64,000 bases of DNA from Roseiarcus sp963820795 (GCA_963820795.1 CAWGBJ010000002.1:186001-250000), one strand, 5' to 3'; numbered from the stretch's first letter, positions 17,651-27,150 are shown. Made by a program: numbers and translations. The notes: generated by a model from the letters alone, not told the origin.

Positions 17651-18829
17651 TCAGCGCTCCTCAAGATCTCGAAGCCCCTGCTGCATGGCGACGAGCAAAG
17701 GCGGAAGCTGCTTTTGCACCGCGAAACCGCTTGTACGCTCATACAACATATTAAGCTGATCATCATTAAACTGTATAGGCGCGTATCCAGGTTGCTGACC
17801 GCACAGTTTGACGCAGTCAAAGAATTCGTCTCGGGTCAATCCGGAAATAGCGATCTCGTGGATCATAATACTTGGGTATGCGGTCTGAAGAGCATAAATG
17901 GCTTCCTGTAGTCGAGTAGTGACAACGATATATTTGACATTTATGTTCATCAACCAAGTCTCTGCTTGATCGCGTGTCCTGTTATTCATTAATCCATCGA
18001 CTAGTACGAGGTCTCCCTGTCGGATTGAATGTAAGTCTGGCTCATTGTCTGCGGTTATGCGATGAACAGTTGATGGCACTAGATCACAAATATCTTCGGC
18101 TAACGTAGACTTGCCGCACCCCGGTGGTCCAAGAAGCACGACCGCGGTGGGCGCGCTCGAAGAAATAGCGGTGTTCAAACTGGATACAATTTCGCTCATC
18201 AGACTTTGACGTTCGACATACACCCTTGGTCTAGCAAGTCGTTGTTTCTCTCGGGAAATGGGATTGCTGGCGTCGGGATACAGCGCAAAGAGCGTGGATA
18301 AAATCCCGTTGACCAATCGGTCACGGTTTCCGAATTTTACTTCGGGATAGCGGGCCAATTGTCGCAGGCGCTCAAGGTGAGCCGCCTGGAGAGCTTTGCT
18401 TTTCGACGTGGGATGGAAATTCGGTCCCCGCGGAGTTTCGGTCTCCGGAGCGGCGATCAGCAAGGGGCGTCGGTGATAGAGTGATAGCCACGCCTCCCAA
18501 TGGGTGTAAGGAATTGCTTCCTCCGCGTCGATCAGCGGTGCGAGCGACGGCAGTCGGGACTTCAAATCAGGGCGACGCTGGAGGAATTCCGCAACGGATT
18601 GAGATGGTGGCGCGGAACCCACCATGTCACCCACTAAGTGGACAACTACGTCGCACTGCCCAACATATGAGTCGAGCTTACTTAGGGTGTCGAAGCCCAA
18701 CGCAATAAAATCTTCCTGTACTTTGACTTCGATGGTCAGCCCTGTCAGGTGATGTCTCAAAGCCTCGCGATCGACACCGAACTCGTCAGATACGCAAGAC
18801 AGGAACAGTTTGACGTTCGGATTCGCCAT
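17651..18829 (-). CDS. DUF4062-domain P-loop NTPase (STAND-like), probably C-terminally truncated
   Basis: The 392-residue protein starts with a DUF4062 domain (KLFLSCVSDEFGVDREAL, VKVQEDFIALGFDTLSKLD, CDVVVHLVGDM, YTHWEAWLSLYHRRPLLIA), followed by a nucleotide-binding domain with Walker A GPPGCGKST (234-242), a Walker B-like LVLVDGL near 274-280 and an NB-ARC-like tail. Relatives usually carry long TPR arrays afterward; here the protein ends at RDLEER, 155 bp before the fold-back element. Base composition is clearly more AT-rich than the neighbours, suggesting transfer. AGGAGG precedes the ATG. STAND NTPases of this layout include signalling and phage-defence proteins; the function here is unknown. 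Confidence 0.75.
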   Translation of the reverse strand: MANPNVKLFLSCVSDEFGVDREALRHHLTGLTIEVKVQEDFIALGFDTLSKLDSYVGQCDVVVHLVGDMVGSAPPSQSVAEFLQRRPDLKSRLPSLAPLIDAEEAIPYTHWEAWLSLYHRRPLLIAAPETETPRGPNFHPTSKSKALQAAHLERLRQLARYPEVKFGNRDRLVNGILSTLFALYPDASNPISREKQRLARPRVYVERQSLMSEIVSSLNTAISSSAPTAVVLLGPPGCGKSTLAEDICDLVPSTVHRITADNEPDLHSIRQGDLVLVDGLMNNRTRDQAETWLMNINVKYIVVTTRLQEAIYALQTAYPSIMIHEIAISGLTRDEFFDCVKLCGQQPGYAPIQFNDDQLNMLYERTSGFAVQKQLPPLLVAMQQGLRDLEER

Positions 18830-19100
18830 AGCCGCCACGGGCCTCCTGTTCGCCCTGGCCCTTCCTCTGCAATGATCGCCCCCGAAATGTGGCATAAAGA
18901 TCGCAGCCGGTAAAGGCGGGATCCCATCAAACCCCGGTGTGACGGCGGAGCCCAGAGCCAAGCTCGGGGATGAGCGTCGATAAGCCGTCCATTTCCGCGA
19001 GCCGATGCAACTCGTAGTTCTCGTCGATCAAAAAAGGCACCGAGAACCTGCCGGGCGAAAGCAACCGCCCGCGTCGGTCCGCTGGCTTTTGGGACCGCAC

Positions 19101-19580
19101 TCAGCCGAGCCAATAGCGTGGGCCGGGGCCGCGGCGGCGGGCGCGGTTTGCCGGATTGGCGTGTTCGCAATTGTCGATCGACAGAACCGCAGCTGATGCA
19201 CCGCGTCGGGCTCGTCCGCAGGCGCTCGAGCTCGGCGATCCGCTCATCGATCCGTCATAGTCCGCTTCGTCCAGGCTTTGGAAATGCGCGCCCAGTCCTG
19301 GCGCGTCGGCCTCCAGGGGCGGGAAGCTTTGGCGAGTTCCGCGCCGATCTCCTCGAGCGACAATCCGATCCGCTGGGCAAAGACGATGAATGCGATCCTG
19401 CGCAGCGCCGCGGGAATAGCGGCGGCGGGCGCGGGCGTGTCGTCGTAGCCCGAAGCTTGACGCGAAACAGCCGTTCCCGTATAGACCCGCGCTCCACGAC
19501 GCCAGCGCCGGATCAGCCGGCAGGAAGCTTCTTGACTGAGGCGACCTGCTTTTTTGTTTGTCCGGTCCGTTTGCGCCATT
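19101..19580 (-). pseudogene. soxR: soxR-like MerR-family regulator, disrupted
   Basis: Across several frames one reads RRIAFIVFAQRIGLSLEEIGAEL, TRQDWARISKAWTKR, DERIAELERLRTSPTRCISCG and LSIDNCEHANPANRARRRGPG, ending at a stop with YWLG. This is the C-terminal two-thirds of SoxR, including most of its iron-sulfur cysteine cluster, but the third cysteine of the cluster is missing at the frame break and the N-terminal helix-turn-helix is unrecognisable. At least two frameshifts are present. It is a decayed redox sensor gene, or one badly affected by sequencing errors. Confidence 0.65.
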
Positions 19581-19608
19581 CCAATTCGCTTTTCAAGGAT
19601 TGCTTTCG

Positions 19609-19912
19609 ATGTCGCGCCGATGCGAGCTGACCGGCAAAGCCGTTCAATCCGGCAACAAGGTCAGCCATTCCAACCGCAAGACGCGGACGCGGTTCTTGCC
19701 CAATCTGGTCCAGGTCACGCTGATCTCCGATGCGCTCGACCGCGGGGTGCGGCTGCGCGTCAGCGCCGCGGCGCTGCGCTCGGTCGAGCACCGCGGCGGC
19801 CTCGATAACTTTCCTGGCCAAGGCGCGCGACGCGGAACTTTCGGACGGCGCGCGGAACCTCAAGCGCGAAATCGAAAAGAAGCGTGCCGAAACGGAAGCC
19901 AAGGCGGCGTAG
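19609..19912 (+). CDS. rpmB: 50S ribosomal protein L28, one inserted base
   Basis: The protein starts MSRRCELTGKAVQSGNKVSHS and continues RTRFLPNLVQVTLISDALDRGVRLRVS, as in alphaproteobacterial L28. Near 19809-19813 (ACTTTCCTGG) one extra base moves the tail LAKARDAELSDGARNLKREI into another frame. Corrected, it has about 100 residues, the normal length. A break in such a core ribosomal gene is hard to explain biologically, so it points to a sequence error. AAGGA precedes the ATG. Confidence 0.88.
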
Positions 19913-19924
19913 CCAACTGAGGTG

Positions 19925-20192
19925 ATGCACCTCCTCCAATCCGTGCACCGGCATCGGGATTCCGTCCATTCGCGCCTTGCCGGGTCGGCTTCCGCACGTC
20001 GCGCTCTTCGCCCTCCCAGGGACCGGGTCCTTCGCCGTGTTCGAGCCAAGCCCCGAGACCTTGCCGAGCTTGTCCGCGACCTTCTGTCTGATGAGATCCG
20101 CGACAAAGCCGTTCATCGAGCCGTAGCCGGTCGCGACGATGAAAACGTCCGATGCGAAGCGGTTGCGCAAGCGTAGCGGCATGCTAGGCTGA
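19925..20192 (-). pseudogene. Relic of a flavin-containing monooxygenase C-terminus
   Basis: The reverse strand reads ASDVFIVATGYGSMNGFVADLI, then KVSGLGSNTAKDP and, in another frame, PWEGEERDVRKPTRQG. This matches the C-terminal part of Baeyer-Villiger/FMO-type flavoproteins (ATGY motif followed by DPGPWEGE), but the rest of the gene is absent and the end is scrambled. It is a remnant lying tail-to-tail with rpmB. Confidence 0.6.
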
Positions 20193-20296
20193 CATGCTAG
20201 GCGGTTGGGGCGACCGCAAAAAAAACGACGCTGACACAAGCCTGGGAGGCGACGTGGATGCAATTGCCGACGGCGCGCGATGAAGAGTAGGCGCCG

Positions 20297-21838
20297 ATGA
20301 ACGCGGCCGTCCGGGACTTTTCCGCCCTGCTGGCGATGCGCGGCGTCGTCAAGCGCTTCGGCGGCGTGCAGGCGCTTCAGGGCGTGGACTTCGACCTTTA
20401 TCCGGGCGAGATCCATGCGTTGCTCGGCGAGAACGGCGCTGGCAAATCGACGCTGATGAACATCCTGTCGGGCGTGATCGAGCCGGACGCCGGGGAAATG
20501 CGGATCGACGGCCGTCCCATGCGCTTCGCCGATCCGCGTGCCGCCCAGGCTGCCGGAGTCGCGACGATCTTCCAGGAGCTCGACCTCGTACCGGGCCTCG
20601 ACGTCACCGCCAATCTGTTCCTTGGCCGCGAGTTGACCCGCGCGGGTGTGCTCGACCGCGCGGCGATGCGACGCGCTGCGCGGACCCGCCTTGAGGCTGT
20701 CGGAGTCGAGATCGACGTCGACCAGCCGGTCGGCGAACTGTCGGTTGGCCGCCGGCAGATCGTCGCCATCGCCAAGGCGTTGACCTACGCTTCGCGCATC
20801 CTCGTCATGGACGAGCCGACGGCGGCGCTGACGGCGGCGGAAGTCGAGCGGCTCTTCACGGTGATGCGCGAGATCGCCGCGCGCGGCGTCGGCATCGTCT
20901 ACATCTCGCACCGGCTCGAGGAAGTGCCCCGCGTCGCCGGACGCGTCACCGTGCTGCGCGACGGCCAGGTCGCGGGCGTCGCGCCGGCCGATGCGCCGCA
21001 GTCGGAACTCGTGCGCCTGCTCGTCGGCCGGCCGCTGACCGAGCTCTACCCTCGCCGCGCCAGCGAATACGGCCGCCCGGTTCTAAATCTTGAGAAGGCT
21101 GGCTTCCGGCCCAAACGCCAACGCGCCGGCTGGCAGGCGCCCGACGACATCTCCCTCGAAGTCCGCGCCGGCGAGATCGTCGGGCTCGCGGGCATCATGG
21201 GGGCCGGCCGAACCGAACTCCTCTCTGCTCTCTACGGCGCGTCCGGTCCGGGAAAATGGTCTGGTGTTGTCGAGATCGAGGGCAGGCCGGCGCGGCTCGT
21301 CTCGATCCGCGCCGCCCGCGCCGAAGGCCTCGGCTTCGTCACCGACGACCGGCGCGGCAGCGGGCTCATGCTGCGCGACAAGGTCGGGCGCAATCTCGTC
21401 ATGACCGTCATCAGGAGAATCTCGCCCTTCTTTCTCATGTCGTCGGCGCGCGAGGCCGCGCTGGCGCGCGGCGCGATCCGCTCGTTCGACGTGCGCCCGG
21501 CGCTGCCGGAAGTTCCGGTCGGAGCGCTCTCCGGCGGCAACCAGCAGAAGGTGGTGCTCGCCAAGGAGGTGCTCGGCGACCCGCGACTCTTGCTGCTTGA
21601 CGAACCGACCCGCGGAGTCGACGTCGGCGCGAAGGGCGAGATCTACGCCCGCATCCGCGCGCTCGCCGGGCAAGGGCTCGGCGTATTGATCGCGTCGAGC
21701 GAAATGCCGGAGCTCCTCGGCCTCTGCGACCGGGTCGTCGTCTTGCGCCGCGGCCGAACCGTCGCCGAATTCGCCGGCGGCGCCGATGAGCGCGCGGTGC
21801 TGGCGGCGGCCGAAACCGGCGAGGGTTCAGACCCATGA
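20297..21838 (+). CDS. Sugar ABC transporter ATP-binding protein, RbsA/MglA type
   Basis: The 513-residue protein has two ABC domains in tandem, typical of ribose/galactose-type importers. The first has Walker A GENGAGKST (about 44-52), the signature LSVGRRQ and Walker B ILVMDEPTA; the second has the degenerate GAGRTEL loop, the signature LSGGNQQKV and LLLLDEPTRGVDVG. It energises uptake of a monosaccharide or related compound by the permease and binding protein that follow. It overlaps the permease gene by four bases. Confidence 0.93.
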   Translation: MNAAVRDFSALLAMRGVVKRFGGVQALQGVDFDLYPGEIHALLGENGAGKSTLMNILSGVIEPDAGEMRIDGRPMRFADPRAAQAAGVATIFQELDLVPGLDVTANLFLGRELTRAGVLDRAAMRRAARTRLEAVGVEIDVDQPVGELSVGRRQIVAIAKALTYASRILVMDEPTAALTAAEVERLFTVMREIAARGVGIVYISHRLEEVPRVAGRVTVLRDGQVAGVAPADAPQSELVRLLVGRPLTELYPRRASEYGRPVLNLEKAGFRPKRQRAGWQAPDDISLEVRAGEIVGLAGIMGAGRTELLSALYGASGPGKWSGVVEIEGRPARLVSIRAARAEGLGFVTDDRRGSGLMLRDKVGRNLVMTVIRRISPFFLMSSAREAALARGAIRSFDVRPALPEVPVGALSGGNQQKVVLAKEVLGDPRLLLLDEPTRGVDVGAKGEIYARIRALAGQGLGVLIASSEMPELLGLCDRVVVLRRGRTVAEFAGGADERAVLAAAETGEGSDP

Positions 21839-22887
21839 ATGACGCTGCGCCCGTCCGGGAGTTTTCGGCTGCTCCGCGTCCCGCCTGGCGGCGCATTGAT
21901 CTCTTCGCCATCGCCGTCCGCTTTCAGAGCGTCATCGGCCTCGTGGTGGTGGCCGTCGGCGGCGTCATCTTCTCGCCCCGCCGGCACGGGCTCATCCTGT
22001 TCCTCGCGCCCGACAACATGGCCAATATCGTTCGCGCCGTCTCCGAGACGGGCATCATCGCCGTCGGCATGACCTTCGTCATCATCACCGCCGGCATCGA
22101 TCTCTCGGTTGGCGCGCTCCTCAGCCTCAGCAGCGTGCTGACCGCGACCATCATGACGACCGCCGGCTGGGGGCTCATCCCGACGGTCCTCTTCGTCGTC
22201 GCCTGCGGCGCCGCCTTCGGCGCGGTCCAGGGCGTCATCTCGACCCGCTTCCGCCTCGAGCCGTTCATCGTGACGCTGGCGGGTCTGCAGGTTGCGCGCG
22301 GCCTCGCGCTCGTCATCTCCGGCAACCAGTACATCAACATTTCCTACGGCAACGGCCCCGGCCTCGCCCCGCCCGTCTTCGCCATTCTCGGCGACCGCCT
22401 GTTCAACAACACCGTGCCGGTCGCAACGCTCGTCTTCGTCGTCGTCGCCGCCATCGCGACCTTCGTCTTGAATTTCACCCGCTTCGGCCGCTACGTGTTC
22501 GCGGTCGGCGGCAACGAGCGCGCCGCGCGGCTCTCCGGAGTCCCTGTGACGCTGGTCAAGATTTCGGTCTATGCGATCACCGGCCTTGTCTCGGCGATCG
22601 CCGGCATCGTTCACGCGGGACAATTCAATTTCGGCAGCGCCAACGACGGCACCGGCTACGAGCTGACGGCGATCGCTGCCGTCGTCATCGGCGGCACCAG
22701 CCTCTTCGGCGGCGCGGGCTCGATGGTCGGCACGGTGGCGGGAGCGGTCATGCTTGGCGCGCTCGCCAATGTCCTGCAGCTGAACAACATCAACGCGGCG
22801 CTGCAATTGCTCGCGACCGGCGCGATCATCGTGCTCGCCGCGGTTCTTCAATCTCTCGTCCGTCGCCGCGAGGGATTGGGTCGTTAG
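21835..22887 (+). CDS. Sugar ABC transporter permease, RbsC type
   Basis: The 350-residue membrane protein has about eight to ten spans and RbsC-family motifs (GMTFVIITAGIDLSVGALL, GNERAARLSGVPV, AAVVIGGTSLFGGAGSMVGT). It forms the inner-membrane channel with the ATPase encoded immediately upstream (ATGA overlap). Substrate class: simple sugars or polyols. Confidence 0.93.
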   Translation: MNDAAPVREFSAAPRPAWRRIDLFAIAVRFQSVIGLVVVAVGGVIFSPRRHGLILFLAPDNMANIVRAVSETGIIAVGMTFVIITAGIDLSVGALLSLSSVLTATIMTTAGWGLIPTVLFVVACGAAFGAVQGVISTRFRLEPFIVTLAGLQVARGLALVISGNQYINISYGNGPGLAPPVFAILGDRLFNNTVPVATLVFVVVAAIATFVLNFTRFGRYVFAVGGNERAARLSGVPVTLVKISVYAITGLVSAIAGIVHAGQFNFGSANDGTGYELTAIAAVVIGGTSLFGGAGSMVGTVAGAVMLGALANVLQLNNINAALQLLATGAIIVLAAVLQSLVRRREGLGR

Positions 22888-22970
22888 TCGCGACGCAACA
22901 ATGAAGGTCAAGCGACCGGCAAAAGCCGGCGATGCGGCCGGACACGGACGATCAACCAAGGGAGCAAGTC

Positions 22971-23960
22971 ATGGTCTCTGCAATCTTAAGGAAATACCCG
23001 GCCCTGGCGCTCGGCGCGGGCGCATTGGCGCTCGCCGTCGGCGCGGCGAACGCGGCGCCGCTCGTCAAGGAATGCGGCAAGGACGGCAAGTTCGTCATCG
23101 GCTTCTCGCAGGCCAACAACGCCGAGCCCTACCGCCAGCACGTCAACGACGAATTGACCGCGGCGGCGGCGAAGGTCCCGCAGTTCACCCTTCAGATCGC
23201 CGACGGCGCCGGCAACGTGAATACGCAGACCTCGCAGATGGACAATTTCATCACTCAGAAGGTCGACCTCATCCTCATTTCGCCGTTCGAGGCTTCGCCG
23301 CTGACCCCGGTCGTCGCGCGTGCGATGAAAGCGGGCATTCCTGTCATCGAGCTCGACCGCAAGACCGTCGGCGACCCGGGCAAGGACTACACGGCCTTCA
23401 TCGGCGGCGACAATTTCAAGATCGCCCAGGAAGCCGGCAAGTATGTCGCCGACAAGCTGCTGCCGGACGGCGGCGAGGTCGCAGTGCTCGAGGGTCTGCC
23501 GAGTTCGACCCCGGCGGTCGAACGGCTCAACGGCTTCAAGGACGGGGTCAAGGCCAACGCGAAGATCGACGTCGTCGCCGAGCAGGCCGCCGACTGGCTG
23601 CCGGACAAGGCGCAGACCGCCTTCGCCGCAATGCTGCAGGCGCACCCGAACATCAGGGCGGTCTATGCGAGCAACGACATGATGGCGGCCGGCGCACGGC
23701 TGGCGGCCAAGGGCGCGGGCAAGAAGGACGGCGACATCAAGATCCTCGGCACCGACGGCCTGCCGGGACCGGCGGGCGGCATCCGCGCGGTCGCCGAAGG
23801 CGAGTGGGCGGCGACCTTCACCTACCCGACCGGCGGCCCCGAGGCGATCGATATGGCGAAGGCGATCCTGCTCGACTGCGCCGAGACCGTGCCCCAGGTC
23901 GTCACGGTCGCGACCACGGCGATAACCCCGGACAACGCCAAGTCGATGATGGGCAAGTAA
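22971..23960 (+). CDS. Periplasmic sugar-binding protein of ABC importer
   Basis: The 329-residue protein has a signal peptide (hydrophobic to about residue 29, ending ANAA) and a periplasmic-binding-protein type I fold: IGFSQANNAEPYRQHVNDEL, MDNFITQKVDLILISP, AGIPVIELDR, ILGTDGLPGPAGG. GGGAG lies before the chosen ATG; an upstream in-frame ATG would add a non-signal leader. It delivers a sugar-like ligand to the permease pair upstream. A strong hairpin follows the stop. Confidence 0.92.
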   Translation: MVSAILRKYPALALGAGALALAVGAANAAPLVKECGKDGKFVIGFSQANNAEPYRQHVNDELTAAAAKVPQFTLQIADGAGNVNTQTSQMDNFITQKVDLILISPFEASPLTPVVARAMKAGIPVIELDRKTVGDPGKDYTAFIGGDNFKIAQEAGKYVADKLLPDGGEVAVLEGLPSSTPAVERLNGFKDGVKANAKIDVVAEQAADWLPDKAQTAFAAMLQAHPNIRAVYASNDMMAAGARLAAKGAGKKDGDIKILGTDGLPGPAGGIRAVAEGEWAATFTYPTGGPEAIDMAKAILLDCAETVPQVVTVATTAITPDNAKSMMGK

Positions 23961-23975
23961 GCTCCGGCAACGAGA

Positions 23976-24005
23976 AAAGCGCGGCCCGACGACGGGCCGC
24001 GCTTT
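23976..24005 (+). terminator. Intrinsic terminator-like hairpin after the ABC operon
   Basis: A 12-bp perfect stem (AAAGCGCGGCCC with GGGCCGCGCTTT) closes over a six-base loop, 15 bases after the binding-protein stop. The stem ends in TTT but no long U tract follows. Confidence 0.8.
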
Positions 24006-24078
24006 GAGTTTGAACATCGTCGAGCCGGGCGAAGCCGGATCCGATTCTATAAAGCGTCTTCCAGGTCGGCGACCGGGC

Positions 24079-24375
24079 TCAGTCGCCCCTCCTCGGGTGC
24101 GGCGCCGGGATCAGGTCTTGCAGCCGGTCGTCGATCACGCCCTGCTCCGCGATGCGCTCGCCCGGCATCCCGACCGGGACGCCATGCTGAAAGGCGACCT
24201 CAGGCGGCTCCTCGACTGGAGACATGAAGGGATCCTCCGGCGGGTTCGTGGCGTCCCGGCCTTCGATTTCCGCACGCGCGGCGTGCCAGAACGCGTCGCT
24301 GCGCCCCTCCGGACGTCCCGCGCACTCCCAAAGCTCATAGGCCCGCCGGCGGACCAGGATTTCAATGTCGTCCAT
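24079..24375 (-). CDS. DUF2934 domain small protein
   Basis: The 98-residue product starts MDDIEILVRRRAYELWECAGRPEGRSDAFW, the DUF2934 signature (RRRAYELWE-AGRPEG) common in Hyphomicrobiales. The remainder is acidic and Pro-rich with no clear fold. It lies 21 bases downstream of amrS on the same strand and may be cotranscribed. Function unknown. Confidence 0.8.
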   Translation of the reverse strand: MDDIEILVRRRAYELWECAGRPEGRSDAFWHAARAEIEGRDATNPPEDPFMSPVEEPPEVAFQHGVPVGMPGERIAEQGVIDDRLQDLIPAPHPRRGD

Positions 24376-24396
24376 GCTTGACGCCCTCGGTACAAT

Positions 24397-25542
24397 CTAA
24401 GCCGCGTAGCGCTCGATCTCGACCGCCAGGCGGCGCGGGCCCCACTGGCCCGGCTTGTCGGCGAAGACGCCGGCCATCATGGTTCCGCAGCCCTTGCAGG
24501 CCCCCTCGGCGTCGAGTTCGTAGGTCGTGATCTTGTAGCCGTCGCGGCCGATGGCGCGCAGACCGCAAGTCGGACAAAGGGTGGCCTGACGCGCCGGATC
24601 TTTGACGTTCCCGACATAGACGTGATGAAGGCCGTTGCGCAGAGCGATGCAGCGCGCCTTCTGCAGCGTCGCTGCCGGCGTCGCCGCCGTCTCCAGCATG
24701 CGATAGTCGGGGTGGAAGGCGGTGAAATGCAGCGGCACGTCGGCTCTCAGTTCGCGTGCGATCCAGGAGGTCAGCGCCTCGATCTCCTCCTCGCTGTCGT
24801 TCTCGCCCGGGATGAGGAGCGTCGTGATCTCCGTCCACACATTCGTTTCGTGGATGAGATATTTGAGCGTCTCCTGCACGGGTTTCAGCGAGCCGACGCA
24901 GCGCTTCTCGTAGAAGCGCTCGCTAAAGGCCTTGAGATCGACGTTGGCGGCGTCCATACCGGCAAAAAAGCGCTTGCGCGGCTCCTCGCAAATGAAACCC
25001 GCGGTGACGGCGACGTTCTTCACCCCGCGCGCGCGACACGCGGCCGCCGTATCGAGCGCGTATTCCATGAAGATCACCGGGTCGTTGTAGGTGTAGGCGA
25101 CGCTGGCGCAGCCGAGGCGTTCAGCCGCGCGGGCGATCGTCTCCGGCATCGCCGCCGAACTCAGCCGCGCTACCTCTCTGCTCTTGGAAATATCGTGGTT
25201 CTGGCAAAAAGCGCAGGCGAGATTGCAGCCCGCGCCGCCAAACGACAGGACGGACGATCCCGGCAGGAAGTGATTGAGCGGTTTCTTCTCGATCGGATCG
25301 ACGCAGAAGCCGGTCGAACGTCCATAGCCGGTCAGCTCCATCCCTTCGCCGTCCGTGCGCGCCCGCCGAACGAAGCAAAGGCCGCGCTGACCGGGCCGCA
25401 TGCGGCAACAGCGCGGGCAGAGACGGCACTCGATCCGCCCGTCCTCGAGCTTCCTCCAGAATTCGACGTCGACACTGTCGTCGCCGCCCGTGATCCGCGG
25501 CTCGCTATGACGAGCCTGCTCCTCGACGCTCATGGATGACAT
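24397..25542 (-). CDS. amrS: AmmeMemoRadiSam system radical SAM enzyme AmrS
   Basis: The 381-residue protein has the radical SAM cluster CNLACAFC (CxxxCxxC) after SFGGAG, an N-terminal cysteine block CRLCPRCCRMRPGQRGLC, and a C-terminal CPTCG ... CKGCG pair for a further metal site. This is the AmrS layout. The system joins this enzyme to Memo-like and AMMECR1 proteins, encoded divergently at 25698; the modified target is not established. Start is the first ATG of MSSMS; the second (25533) is equally possible. Confidence 0.9.
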   Translation of the reverse strand: MSSMSVEEQARHSEPRITGGDDSVDVEFWRKLEDGRIECRLCPRCCRMRPGQRGLCFVRRARTDGEGMELTGYGRSTGFCVDPIEKKPLNHFLPGSSVLSFGGAGCNLACAFCQNHDISKSREVARLSSAAMPETIARAAERLGCASVAYTYNDPVIFMEYALDTAAACRARGVKNVAVTAGFICEEPRKRFFAGMDAANVDLKAFSERFYEKRCVGSLKPVQETLKYLIHETNVWTEITTLLIPGENDSEEEIEALTSWIARELRADVPLHFTAFHPDYRMLETAATPAATLQKARCIALRNGLHHVYVGNVKDPARQATLCPTCGLRAIGRDGYKITTYELDAEGACKGCGTMMAGVFADKPGQWGPRRLAVEIERYAA

Positions 25543-25697
25543 TTTGTGAGCCTGAAGCGGGATTGCAATGCGGCGCACTGGCGCGGGGGTCGCTCCGGAC
25601 ATATATTTCGGCGTCGCGTGAGCCGGGGGGCGACGCGGCGAGCCCCGCGGCGGCTTCAGGACTCGTCCGACAACGACGCCCGGCGACGGTGAACGAC

Positions 25698-27150
25698 ATG
25701 CCAGGCCGAGGCGCTTTGGATCATATCCATCCTGCGCAGGTAGCGGATCTCTTTTATCCCGGCGACGCATCGCGCCTGCGTGCGCTGATTGGCGATGTGG
25801 GCAAGCGTGCGCGGGCCGACGGGGGCGTCGCGCCCAAGCTCGTGGTCGCTCCGCACGCCGGCATTGTGTACTCGGGCGCGGTCGCCGCGACCGCTTTCGC
25901 CCCCTGGGCGAAGCGCGACGATCCGCCGCAGCGCATCGTCATCGTGGGCCCGGCACACCGGGTCGCCTTTCGTGGGATGGCGATCCATCCCGCCGAAGTC
26001 CTGGAGCACTCCGCTCGGCGAAGTGAAAGTCGCCGCCGATCTGCATGCGCGCCTCGCGGAAGCAAAAGCCGCGTCCGTCGACGCGCGGCCGTTCGCCGGC
26101 GAACATTCGCTCGAAATGCATCTCGTGATGCTGCAGGCGATGCTTAGGGCGCCGTTCGAAATCCTTCCCGTTCTCGTCGGCGACGCCGAGCCGCGCCGGG
26201 TCGCCGAGGCGCTGCGGCTCGTCTGGGGCGGATCGGAGACGGTGATCGCCGTCTCTTCCGACTTGTCGCACTTCCTCGACCGCGCCCGCGCCGAGGCGAT
26301 CGATTCCGAGACCGCGCGGCGGATCGAGCTTCTCGATGCGGCGTCGCTCGACGGGCGGCGCGCATGCGGCTTCCTGCCGATCATGGGCGCCCTCGAGATC
26401 GCCGCCGAACGCGATATGCGAGCGAGCGGACTTCATCTTGCAACGTCTGCCGACGTCGGGGCGGACGCTTCGCGCGTCGTCGGCTACGGCGCCTTCGCCA
26501 TCGAATACGCGGCCTCGGCGCGGATCCCCGATGCCGATCGCTCGCGCCTGCTCGCGACCGCAATGGCGGGGCTCGCCGCGGCGGCGAGGCGAGGCGGCCA
26601 AGCCCCGGCTCTTCGTATCGACGGCCCGCTGTCGGCGCCGCTGATGGCCGCGCGCGCTACCTTCGTCACGCTCGCCGCGGGCGGACGGCTGCGCGGCTGC
26701 ATCGGCTCGCCGACGCCGAGCCGGCCGCTGATCGAGGATGTCATGAGCAACGCCGTGCACGCCGGCTTTTCCGACCCGCGCTTCGCTCCTCTGACCGAAG
26801 CCGAGCTCGACGGCCTGCGTGTCGAGGTGTCGATCCTCTCGCATCCGCGCGGTATCCCCGCCGCGAACGAGGCCGAACTCGTTGGAGCGCTCGAGCCCGA
26901 CCGCGACGGCCTGACCTTAACCGTCGGCCGGCGGCAGGCTCTCCTTTTGCCGAGCGTCTGGCGAGATGTCTCCGATGGCGGCCAGTTCGTGCGCCATCTT
27001 CTGGTGAAGGTCGGCATCGGGGGGAGAGGCTGGCCGTCCGGTGCCGAGGCCGCGCGCTTTCGCGTCGAGTCCTTCGCCGCCAACTGGCGTCGCGTCGAGC
27101 CAAGCGAGATTACCCCCGTGCGGATCGAAGAGGCGATTATCGTGCACTGA
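25698..27150 (+). CDS. Fused AmmeMemoRadiSam B (Memo-like) and A (AMMECR1) protein, one inserted base
   Basis: The N-terminal half is Memo-like (PKLVVAPHAGIVYSGAVAATAF, GPAHRVAFRGMAIHP, AGEHSLEMHLVMLQ, VIAVSSDLSHF) and the C-terminal half is an AMMECR1 domain (PLMAARATFVTLAAGGRLRGCIGS, DPRFAPLTEAELDGLRVEVSIL). The frame breaks at about 26007 (GAGCACTCC), where one base must be removed; the gene is then about 484 codons. The Memo His and Asp metal-site residues appear intact. It is divergent from amrS with 155 bp between starts, giving a complete three-part system in two genes. Confidence 0.87.

Noticed and set aside
21643..22959. Minus-strand frame of over 430 codons across the sugar permease
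   Set aside because: It is antisense to a clear RbsC-type gene and has acidic/basic low-complexity content.
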